From NCBI GenBank assembly GCA_018434325.1, contig JAHDPO010000023.1, positions 42,732-106,731 on the forward strand: a DNA stretch of 64,000 nt, read 5' to 3'. This document shows, piece after piece, positions 9,308-17,110 of the stretch. Both the position numbers and the translations under genes were made by a program. The first letter of the stretch is position 1. Every line of letters starts with the position of its first letter. This DNA is from Clostridia bacterium. GTDB lineage: Bacteria; Bacillota; Peptococcia; DRI-13; UBA5745. The notes beneath the pieces were generated by a model, which did not search any database, was not told where the DNA came from, and saw nothing but the letters and a program-made list of their open reading frames with translations.

Positions 9308-10291
9308 TTACTGCCGCCAGTGCCCTTCCTTTTGGCGATAGCCGGTTTTGCTGTCCACCAAATTGAGCAGCGGCTCACCGGCGAAGTACCGCTTCAGATT
9401 ATCGCAGCTTATGGCCACGACTTTTTCCAGGATATCCCCGGCATGAAAGCCGCCGGCCACATGGGGGGTCAGCAGGCTGTTGGGGGCAGTCCACAGAGGA
9501 TGATCCTGGGGCAAAGGCTCCGGCTCGATGACGTCTACGGCGGCGCCGCCCAAATGGCCGCTGGCCAGTACTTCGGCCAGAGCCACATTATCCACCGCAT
9601 TGCCGCGGCCCACATTCAAGAAATAAGCCCCCTGCTTCATGGCCAGCAGCCGTTGCCGGTCCAGCAGCCCCTTGGTCAAAGGCGTATCCGGCAGGCACAT
9701 GGCCACCACATCGGCCTGAGGCAGCAGTTCGTCTAATTGATCCAAGGTATAGATCTGATCCACGTAATCCGGCTGATCCCCGGTATGGCGGCGGATACCG
9801 CTGACCTGGCCACCCATAGCTTTGATGCGCCGGGCAAAAGACAGACCGATATCACCCAGCCCTACCACCAATACCCGGCTGCCCATGATGGTCCTTACCC
9901 GGCCCATATCCTTCCAGATTTTATTCTGCTGATTATCTCTGTATAAGTAGAGTTTTTTCATCAAATACAGCAGCATCGCCACCAAATATTCGCCGATGGC
10001 CTCGCCGTAAGCGCCGGAGCTGTTGGTCAGCAGCGTCCGGGGCGGCAGCACCCCCGGATTGGCAAATTTGCCAATGCCGGCATAGTTAAGCTGCAGCCAT
10101 TGCAGATTCTCGCTGTCGGCCAAATGCTCCGGCGGCAGATTGCCAATGATAATATGGGCTGCTTTCGCCGCCTCCGGCGTTACCGCCGCCGGCTTCAGGT
10201 AGCTGAAGACTGCCGCCGGCGCAGCGGCCTCCAGCTTCGCCTTGTGCTCTTCCGTGACCGGCAGCACCACCAAAATATTCGTTTGCGTCAT
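9308..10291 (-). CDS. NAD-dependent D-2-hydroxyacid dehydrogenase
   Basis: A 327-residue member of the D-isomer 2-hydroxyacid dehydrogenase family. The Rossmann motif is VLVVGLGDIGLSFARR, the substrate arginine is in NVGRGNAVDN, the glutamate in DVIEPEPL and the catalytic histidine in LLTPHVAGG. It reduces a 2-oxoacid or oxidises a 2-hydroxyacid with NAD(P)H, but the substrate cannot be read from the sequence. The start ATG 10291 follows aagggag. It is monocistronic; a 12-base palindrome (cttaagcttaag, 10310-10321) lies just upstream and could be an operator. Confidence 0.85.
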   Translation of the reverse strand: MTQTNILVVLPVTEEHKAKLEAAAPAAVFSYLKPAAVTPEAAKAAHIIIGNLPPEHLADSENLQWLQLNYAGIGKFANPGVLPPRTLLTNSSGAYGEAIGEYLVAMLLYLMKKLYLYRDNQQNKIWKDMGRVRTIMGSRVLVVGLGDIGLSFARRIKAMGGQVSGIRRHTGDQPDYVDQIYTLDQLDELLPQADVVAMCLPDTPLTKGLLDRQRLLAMKQGAYFLNVGRGNAVDNVALAEVLASGHLGGAAVDVIEPEPLPQDHPLWTAPNSLLTPHVAGGFHAGDILEKVVAISCDNLKRYFAGEPLLNLVDSKTGYRQKEGHWRQ

Positions 10292-10359
10292 GTGCTGATC
10301 TCCCTTTTTCTTAAGCTTAAGCCTGATTGCTCAGACTTTAAATCCTCTGTTTCGGAAAC

Positions 10360-10385
10360 AGGACGGGCCCTTGCGAGCCCGTCCT
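10360..10385. terminator. GC-rich hairpin after the L,D-transpeptidase gene
   Basis: The arms aggacgggc (10360-10368) and gcccgtcct (10377-10385) are perfect inverted repeats with an eight-base loop. The T-run is short on both strands, so efficiency is uncertain. It lies 33 bases past the stop codon of the minus-strand transpeptidase gene. Confidence 0.65.
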
Positions 10386-10417
10386 TCTTATGCCTGCTTT
10401 TTTCACTGAGCCGGCAA

Positions 10418-11275
10418 TCAATATTTATTCAGATCTCTTACCGACTGGGCAATCACCATCTTTGTATCGCCATCGATAAATTTCAGTAATTTGACCATGT
10501 CCTCCTCGCTTACGCTGACACAGCCGGCGGTGGCGCCATTGGTGGAGCAATGGAGGAAAATAGCGGAGCCGTTGCCTTTAACGATGGGATCCATGTTGTA
10601 ATCAATAACCATGGCATATTTATAAGCAACCGTCTCCGTGGACAAATCTTCGGCGGAATTCCAATCCTTATCGGCCGCATCGCCGTAAGCCCACATGTTG
10701 TAATATTTGGAGTCTACGTCATCCACCCAAAAATCGTTGGCCGTCAGCTGGGTATAGGGTAGCGTAGAACCGGGGTCTGCCGCCGTGCCAAAGGGCTTGC
10801 TCAGGCTGTAGACGCCGGCCGGCGTTTCGCCGTCTCCTTCTCTCTTGGAAGAAGTAACGCCATTGCGGCCCACGAAGCCTTCCATCTTATACTTTTCAAC
10901 CCAGGCGCCGTCTACCTTCTCATAGGCATAAGTGGTGGCATGAGGGCCGGCCTGGCCTACAGTAATGACCAGCTTATCCGTGTCGGCAGCGGCTTTCAGC
11001 TTAGATACGTCAAAAACCTGAGCCTCACCGATTTCTACCTGGGATTTCTCTTCATTCCAAAGGTATTTCACTTTCAAAAGATCGCTGATTTTCGCCAGAG
11101 GCAAATAAGTTCTGCCCTCATAGTTCAACAGGGGATACTCTTGATCGCTGTACTCGGCGCCATTGACCAAAACGGGGTACTCCACGGGAGTCAGTGTAAA
11201 ACCTGCGGCCGCCAATAAAGGAATGGCACTAAAAAGCAACGCTCCTACCAATAAACCTGCCAGAAACTTTTTCAT
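10418..11275 (-). CDS. Secreted L,D-transpeptidase with copper-amine-oxidase-like N-terminal domain
   Basis: The protein has a Sec signal peptide (MKKFLAGLLVGALLFSAIPL), then a copper-amine-oxidase-N-like stalk domain (VLVNGAEYSDQEYPLLNYEG, ending around YLPLAKISDLLKVKYLWN), then a YkuD catalytic domain. The YkuD motif is present: IFLHCSTNGATAGCVSVS, in which the histidine and cysteine are catalytic. Such enzymes form 3-3 cross-links or attach proteins in peptidoglycan outside the membrane. The 285-residue gene starts at ATG 11275 after gaggaggggaag. The stalk domain is common in surface proteins of Clostridia and relatives. Confidence 0.88.
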   Translation of the reverse strand: MKKFLAGLLVGALLFSAIPLLAAAGFTLTPVEYPVLVNGAEYSDQEYPLLNYEGRTYLPLAKISDLLKVKYLWNEEKSQVEIGEAQVFDVSKLKAAADTDKLVITVGQAGPHATTYAYEKVDGAWVEKYKMEGFVGRNGVTSSKREGDGETPAGVYSLSKPFGTAADPGSTLPYTQLTANDFWVDDVDSKYYNMWAYGDAADKDWNSAEDLSTETVAYKYAMVIDYNMDPIVKGNGSAIFLHCSTNGATAGCVSVSEEDMVKLLKFIDGDTKMVIAQSVRDLNKY

Positions 11276-11409
11276 TACTTCCCCTCCTCATTATTTGGTT
11301 TGGACAACACAACCATTATAACGCATTGGGAGAAAAATTACTATATTTAGAAATACTTCTTTCAGCGGTCAAATCAGCCGGCCCACTTCCAAGGTAAAAT
11401 CCTGGAATT

Positions 11410-11922
11410 TCATTTATCTTCTTCCGGCTTAAGGGCGGCAGGAGCCGGCAAAAACTTATTGACGGCTACGGCTATCACGATGCCGATGAACGTATCGGTC
11501 AACCGATATAAACCGTAAATAACAGGGGGCTCCGTGCTTTGATCCAGCAAAATTAACAAAAGCACCACCGTGCCGATGACGATGGATTCATTTTTGTTCA
11601 GGAGATTGCACAGTGAGATCAACAGCATCACACCCAAAGAAGCCAGGATGATCGTTAAGTCGGCGGCGGTAACAGCTTGCTTGATATACATAAGCACCGT
11701 GCCCAGAAAGGCCCCCAGGGCCGTGCCGTACAGGCGGTTGAAGCCGCTGAATACAGACTTCTCCACGCTGTCTTGCAGACAGATAATAGCCGAGGTGCTG
11801 GCCAAAAAACTGCCGTCTCTGGGCAGGAAGCGGTAAAGCAGCAAGCAGAGCAGCACGGAAGCAGCAGTTTTGACATTGCGCATACCGATAGGGATGGGGA
11901 ATTTTTTCTTCTCTTCTGTCAA
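11410..11922 (-). CDS. FUSC/aromatic-acid-exporter-like membrane protein
   Basis: A small integral membrane protein of about 170 residues with five or six hydrophobic segments, resembling the membrane half of FUSC/ArAE (DUF939-like) proteins; the segment RLYGTALGAFLGTVLMYI and the preceding conserved region are typical. The cytoplasmic C-terminal domain found in longer members is absent. No ATG is available; ggaagga precedes a TTG at 11922 (residue 1 L of LTEEKKKF) at good spacing, while TTG 11940 has no site. Transport substrate is unknown; aromatic acids are only the family default. Confidence 0.7.
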   Translation of the reverse strand: MTEEKKKFPIPIGMRNVKTAASVLLCLLLYRFLPRDGSFLASTSAIICLQDSVEKSVFSGFNRLYGTALGAFLGTVLMYIKQAVTAADLTIILASLGVMLLISLCNLLNKNESIVIGTVVLLLILLDQSTEPPVIYGLYRLTDTFIGIVIAVAVNKFLPAPAALKPEEDK

Positions 11923-12008
11923 ATCAACCGCTCCTTCCAATATATTACATATTCGAGGAGTATATCATATCACTTAAATCCATTATGTCAAGGGCCGGCT
12001 GTAAATAG

Positions 12009-14552
12009 CTAAAACGGCTCCGTACCGATGGAGATTTCTCCTGCCTTTATCAGTTCGACAAATATCCGGGCCATTTGGGGATCAAATTGAGTTCCCGCAT
12101 GCTTCGAAATCTCTTCAATAGCGTAGCTTAAGCTTTGCTTTTGCCGGTAGGGCCGCTCCGTGGTCATAGCCTCAAAGGAATCGGCGATGGCCAAACAGCG
12201 GGCGGCTACGGGTATATCCTCACCGGCCATTCCCGCGGGATAGCCTTTTCCATCCCAGCGCTCATGATGGCCCACAGCGGCGGGAATGATATAATCCATG
12301 TGAGGCAGATGCCGAATGATATCGATGGAATTATTGACATGGCCCTTCATGATCTCATACTCTTCGGCAGTCAAGGGCTCTTCTTTGCTGAGAATGGCTT
12401 CGGGAATGCTTATCTTGCCGATATCATGAAGCAGCGAGGCTTCATAGACCAGCCTGATCTCATCGTCATTCAGACCGATGGCGCAAGCCAGAATGCTGGC
12501 ATATTTCGCTACATTCTGACTATGGCTGTAGGTATAATGGTCCTTGGCATCGATAGCCGCCGTCAAGGCCAAAATGGTGGAGGAATATTCTTCATAGGAG
12601 CTGCCGCTGACCATGTCGGGACGTTCAATGATCGTCATGACCCGTTCAATGATTTGAGAATTGGCCGCCAGTTGCCCCCGGTACAAGGTGATTTTCCCCT
12701 TGCCGGCATTCTTGGCATTATAGAGGGCCACATTGGCGGACTCAATCAACTCCTTGGAGCTGCCGGCCGTTTGGGGGCTGACCGAGATGCCGCCGCTTAA
12801 AGTCAAGGACTTCAGCTTGCTGCGCTGCGCGGAGATATTGATGGCATTAACCTGCTGCTGAATATCATTAGCCAATAAAACCGCCTGATCGCCGTCCAGG
12901 CCCGGCAGAAAAACAGCGAAGACCTTACCGCTGTAGCGAAAGATTATGCCCTTGTTTTCTGTGGTTTTGGCAATGATGTCGGCTATTTTTTTCAGGGCAT
13001 AATCGCCTTCACCGATACCGTAAAGCTGGTTATACAGCTTAAAATCATCCACATCTAAAAAAAGCAGCGATAAAAAGGTGCCTTTATATTTTTTATAAAT
13101 ATTATCGGCCTTTTCGATGAAATATTTATAATTATATACGCCCGTAAGCCCATCCACACGGGACTCCCGGTAAACCTGCTCGTACAGCGAGGCGTTTTTC
13201 ATGGCAATGGACGTAATGGAGTTAACCGTATCCAGGAAGCTTAATTCCTCATAGGTAAAGGAGCCGTCTCTTCTTTTGCCGGTCAAAAGCACTAAGCCGG
13301 TAATATTTTCGCCATCCCGCAAAGCGCCTGCACAGCGTACGCCATAAGTCTGAAAAAGCTCTTTTTCCCGCTGCCAAAAAAACCGGTACCTCGAAGTGCC
13401 CCGGAAATCATCCAGCAGAAAATAGGACCCTTCCGTAAATAAATACTGGAGAACAGGGCTATCTTTGCCGATGTAAAGAGGCTCCGCCGCTCCCCCTTTT
13501 AGTCTGCACTTTTCACTGAAGCCCTCTCTGGAATCAACGCAGATATAGATTCCCTCTACCGGTATAATTTCGCCGATCACCTGGGCCAAAGCGGCCATAA
13601 TCTCATCGCTGTCCAGGGATTTTGCTATTTTGCCGCTGAAATTCTTAACGACCTTACTCTGCTTTTCTTCCCGGGTAAAAATGACCTCGATGGCCTTTCG
13701 AAGAGTCATGTGAACGCCGATAAAAAACATGGAAAAAAACACTACCACAATAGCATTAACGTGGCTTTCCATCATGGGAAAAAGATCGAGGATAAAAGCC
13801 TCAATAGGCTCAACCCAATAGACTGCCGCCAAAAAACACAAGGCAATAGCAATAAAAAGCAGGACGTTGCGGGAAATCAGCAGCGTCATGCGAATACTGC
13901 GTTTTTTATATAAAGCAAAAATTAAAAATACGGCAAAGACTATACCGGACAAGCTATCCCAGGGAAAAATATTGCCGGAAACCATTTGCATCATATTGCC
14001 CGCAGTAATTGACAGAAAGCCCAAAATAACCAGCAAAAGGCCGGGAGCATAGATGCCCCTATCCTTAATCATTTTGGCGATAATGATTAAGATAGAGATC
14101 ACAATACATAGCAGAACGACGAAAGGAATAGAGACTTTCCAGGTCATCTCATATAAAAAAGCCGCTCTACTTTCATCTAATAATGACATAACAGGGGGTT
14201 TCAGAAAAACTCCCTGGGAAGTCAAAAATAAAAGAATAGCGGTAGTTATCGTCCATATCGTTTTTAATGGCTGGCCCTTGGTACCGGAAAAATCGCAGAT
14301 GAAGAAAAAGATCAGTACCGGCAGGGTAAAAAGAGCCATGATAGAAAGGTAAAACCAAAAAGCCACTCCCGGATAGATTTGGAGCCGCATGAGCAAGGAG
14401 CCGCCGGACCATAGGATGAAAGCCAGGAGCACCAAAATGAATAGTTTGATTTCGGAAGTTCTTCTAACCGCTAAAAAAGCGGACAGCATCAAAACGTAAC
14501 AGCATAGAGCCAGGATATTGATGTATAAAAAAGGAACTGTAACCGTACCCAC
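12009..14552 (-). CDS. Membrane GAF-GGDEF-HD-GYP protein, predicted c-di-GMP phosphodiesterase
   Basis: 847 residues: about nine transmembrane helices (1-310, histidine-kinase-type 7TM sensor region), a GAF domain (about 330-450), a GGDEF domain (about 465-620) and an HD-GYP domain (about 660-840). The HD-GYP motifs are intact (LLHDIGKISIPEAIL, then HHERWDGKGYP), predicting hydrolysis of cyclic di-GMP. The GGDEF active-site loop reads SGKVF, so the cyclase domain is very probably inactive and may bind GTP or act as a regulator. GTG start 14552 follows aaggaggtg at eight bases. A c-di-GMP riboswitch occurs in the same window at about 61.65 kb. Confidence 0.88.
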   Translation of the reverse strand: MGTVTVPFLYINILALCCYVLMLSAFLAVRRTSEIKLFILVLLAFILWSGGSLLMRLQIYPGVAFWFYLSIMALFTLPVLIFFFICDFSGTKGQPLKTIWTITTAILLFLTSQGVFLKPPVMSLLDESRAAFLYEMTWKVSIPFVVLLCIVISILIIIAKMIKDRGIYAPGLLLVILGFLSITAGNMMQMVSGNIFPWDSLSGIVFAVFLIFALYKKRSIRMTLLISRNVLLFIAIALCFLAAVYWVEPIEAFILDLFPMMESHVNAIVVVFFSMFFIGVHMTLRKAIEVIFTREEKQSKVVKNFSGKIAKSLDSDEIMAALAQVIGEIIPVEGIYICVDSREGFSEKCRLKGGAAEPLYIGKDSPVLQYLFTEGSYFLLDDFRGTSRYRFFWQREKELFQTYGVRCAGALRDGENITGLVLLTGKRRDGSFTYEELSFLDTVNSITSIAMKNASLYEQVYRESRVDGLTGVYNYKYFIEKADNIYKKYKGTFLSLLFLDVDDFKLYNQLYGIGEGDYALKKIADIIAKTTENKGIIFRYSGKVFAVFLPGLDGDQAVLLANDIQQQVNAINISAQRSKLKSLTLSGGISVSPQTAGSSKELIESANVALYNAKNAGKGKITLYRGQLAANSQIIERVMTIIERPDMVSGSSYEEYSSTILALTAAIDAKDHYTYSHSQNVAKYASILACAIGLNDDEIRLVYEASLLHDIGKISIPEAILSKEEPLTAEEYEIMKGHVNNSIDIIRHLPHMDYIIPAAVGHHERWDGKGYPAGMAGEDIPVAARCLAIADSFEAMTTERPYRQKQSLSYAIEEISKHAGTQFDPQMARIFVELIKAGEISIGTEPF

Positions 14553-14722
14553 AGCGCTTTCACCTCCTTACCTAAAGGCTGACTATCTATAATGAAAACG
14601 ACCTTAATTTACAGCTTCTTTCCTATACCGCAACTGATTTCCACTTTACCGTAATTTTCCCTACATTGCAAGGAAATTTAGCATGATCAGGAAAAATTTT
14701 ATTAAGCGCACCGTGAAAAAAT

Positions 14723-15295
14723 GGCGTGTCGCAAAACGTTAATGAAAAACGTCGGGCGATACGCGCTGCCATGATTCGGGTGTCAAAAGCGGAAAGTGGC
14801 AGGATAGTTACCGCCTGTGCCCAAGGGGCAGTACCGGAAGTCATCGCTGCATTGTTCTATTGACGCGGCGCCGGCCAATGCTCGATGAATTCTCCAACTT
14901 TTTGCTATCTTAATGACATTGGGGTGATACGCCCGTTTTTTATCCTGCTTAGATCAGCGAGAATCTTAATTACAGAGCTTCGGCAGCGTTTCGGCAGGGA
15001 ACTAAAAAAGTCGGTCAAGCCACAGACCATTGTGCAAAATTGCCCCCGTCTCAAATTTAGAGGCAGCCTTTTAGGCAAGAAAATTGGGCAAGAGAAAGGG
15101 CTGTCTCAAATTGGTTGGTATGCTCCTTTCCCGGTAGACAAGTTTATTTCACTTGTCTACCTGACCCTGCATAAGATTATCGTTTTCACAACTATATTTT
15201 ACAATAAAAAACGGCTTCCAGCTTAATGGTATGCTACCCCATAACGCCAGCTGCCGTTTTTTGTTCTTTTTTAGGTACTGTTACTGCGACACGCC
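14723..15295. mobile_element. Decayed IS-like element with inverted ends
   Basis: The 760-base gap between the HD-GYP gene and rubrerythrin has no convincing gene. It is bounded by the 11-base inverted repeat GGCGTGTCGCA (14723-14733) and TGCGACACGCC (15285-15295), a type of end seen in IS1182-like insertion sequences. Inside are a further related end GGGCTGTCTCA (15099-15109), a perfect hairpin ggtagacaag/cttgtctacc (15133-15162) and a hairpin with arms aaaaaacggc and gccgtttttt near 15205-15262. The 15172-15296 part is closely repeated at 61492-61597. No transposase frame survives. Family assignment is tentative. Confidence 0.55.
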
Positions 15296-15313
15296 CTCCC
15301 TTGATTTACCAGC

Positions 15314-15907
15314 TTATTTGCCAAAGGGGGAATCTTCCCGGCGGACAAAAAATCCTTGATTATGGCTGCAAACCGGACAAATCTGCGGTGCGCCCGTGGC
15401 TTTATGGACGTGGCCGCAGTTCAGGCAGATAAATTCGGTAACCGCCCCGTTTTCAAACAGCTTATTTTCCTGCATCAATTGGGCATAGTGGGTAAAACGC
15501 TGGCTGTGAACCGCCTCGATTTCGGCAATCATATGAAAGGAATTGGCGATATTGGTGAAACCCTCGGCCTGGGCCTGATCGCCAAAAGATTTGTAAATGG
15601 TGTCATGCTCGGCAGCCTCATGCTTGGCGGCCAGCTGCAAAAGCTCCTGGAGATTCTCCGAATTGTCAATGGGATAGTCGGCGCTCAGAGAAATTTCCTG
15701 GCCGTTGAATTCCTTCAAATAATTGTAGAATACCTCGGCATGTTCCTTCTCCTGGTTGCCGGTATAATGAAAAAGCCAGTATAAAACCTCAAGATTTTGG
15801 GCCTTCGCCTGACCGGCGGCAAATTCGTAGCGCCGCCAGGCCTGACATTCCCCGGCAAATGCTCTCAAAAGGTTTTCCTTCGTAACGCTGTCTTTCAGTG
15901 CTACCAT
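15314..15907 (-). CDS. rbr: Rubrerythrin
   Basis: A 197-residue non-haem iron peroxidase that reduces hydrogen peroxide in anaerobes. The N-terminal ferritin-like four-helix domain carries the di-iron glutamates (GECQAWRRYE, NQEKEHAEVFY, HMIAEIEAVHSQRF), and the C-terminal rubredoxin domain has two CXXC knuckles (CLNCGH and CPVCSH). ATG 15907 is preceded by ataggagg. It is monocistronic. Presence fits an obligate anaerobe defended against oxygen stress. Confidence 0.95.
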   Translation of the reverse strand: MVALKDSVTKENLLRAFAGECQAWRRYEFAAGQAKAQNLEVLYWLFHYTGNQEKEHAEVFYNYLKEFNGQEISLSADYPIDNSENLQELLQLAAKHEAAEHDTIYKSFGDQAQAEGFTNIANSFHMIAEIEAVHSQRFTHYAQLMQENKLFENGAVTEFICLNCGHVHKATGAPQICPVCSHNQGFFVRREDSPFGK

Positions 15908-15967
15908 TCTTTATTCCTCCTATGCTTCATTTGCCATCATTATTGCCCGATTTACCATTATTTATAA

Positions 15968-17110
15968 TTAGGCTTTCTTCTTGTCCGCAAACAATTGGGC
16001 CTGCCACTTGTAATAATTATGGATTAAATGCAAGGTATACCGGTCATTATCGCTGTGTACCGGGTCAAGCTCTAGCAGATTTTTGATTTGTTTTATTCTG
16101 AAGATAAGGGTATTGCGGTGAATATATAGGCTGTTTGCTGCCTCGGCTATATTCATATGGTGCAGCAGCAAAGCTTCCATGGTTTGAAAGAAAAGAGAAT
16201 TGGCGGTAATCTCTTGCACATCTTCATGAAAGAAATGCTTCAATAATTCCAGCGGCGTATGCTCAAAAATAATCTCGATCAAGTGATCAATAGCATAAGA
16301 AAGGCCCTTGGGGTCTGTGCGGCTGCGTTGCAGCGCCAGTTGGGCACAAGTATAGCTATGGGCATATTCCGGGATGCTTGATACGGTAAAACCAACACCC
16401 ACAAAGGTCTGGCAGCCAAGACCGGATGCCAGATAGTTCTGCAACTGTAAAAAATATTCGTTACATTGAGCTTTTGCCGATAAGGCCTTTTTTGTCAATC
16501 TGCGGCAGAGCAGCAATTGGGAGTTTTCACTGATACCTACGATATCGCCGGCGTGAGAAAAGCGAAAGCTGCGGACTAATGTTGCCGCGGCAGCTAAAAG
16601 CTCTTGCTTCTGATACTCTTTACCGGGGATCTCCTCAAAATCAATAAGACAAACCACCCGGGGCAGCGTAAGGTCAATACCGGCTTCCGAAGCCAGCATG
16701 GAAATGAAGGATGCCTCTTCCGTTGCCGGCCCCCGTAAAAGCTGTTTAACAAACAAGGAATACTTATCTTTAATCATTTTGGGTGTGGCTTGCTTATCCG
16801 CAAGAAAGACGGCCTGTTCCAAAGAATAGACCATTGCCAAAGGACTTTCCGCCGACTCATAGTTTTCTGCCGGCAAAGACAGCAACAGATAAAAGCCTCC
16901 CGGCAGCAGAAGTGAAATTAAAATATATTGCCGGCCTCCCGATTTGAAAAAAGAAGCGGCTTTCCTGATGGAGAAAAGCTCCGCAGTCAGCACCCGCAGA
17001 ACAAATTTAGAGAATATTACATCCCGTGCTTTAGATAAAATCATGATATCCGATTGAGGAAAGGCTGAGCAAAGGGCCTTAAGTAAGCGTTCCAGTTCCT
17101 TGTTGGTCAT
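15968..17110 (-). CDS. PucR/CdaR-type helix-turn-helix transcriptional regulator
   Basis: 380 residues with a C-terminal PucR-family helix-turn-helix (NIAEAANSLYIHRNTLIFRI) and a GGDEF-like central region typical of CdaR-type activators. The N-terminal ~150 residues do not match a ligand domain I recognise. It overlaps the end of the upstream PucR-DctP fusion gene by 32 bases and has its own site (aaggag) before ATG 17110. The pair is transcribed away from the TRAP/dehydratase operon at 19.4 kb, which they probably control. Inducer unknown. Confidence 0.85.
   Translation of the reverse strand: MTNKELERLLKALCSAFPQSDIMILSKARDVIFSKFVLRVLTAELFSIRKAASFFKSGGRQYILISLLLPGGFYLLLSLPAENYESAESPLAMVYSLEQAVFLADKQATPKMIKDKYSLFVKQLLRGPATEEASFISMLASEAGIDLTLPRVVCLIDFEEIPGKEYQKQELLAAAATLVRSFRFSHAGDIVGISENSQLLLCRRLTKKALSAKAQCNEYFLQLQNYLASGLGCQTFVGVGFTVSSIPEYAHSYTCAQLALQRSRTDPKGLSYAIDHLIEIIFEHTPLELLKHFFHEDVQEITANSLFFQTMEALLLHHMNIAEAANSLYIHRNTLIFRIKQIKNLLELDPVHSDNDRYTLHLIHNYYKWQAQLFADKKKA

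Noticed and set aside
14885..15226. 113-codon plus-strand frame in the gap after the HD-GYP gene
   Set aside because: No ribosome site or recognisable motif; it lies inside a decayed IS-like segment.
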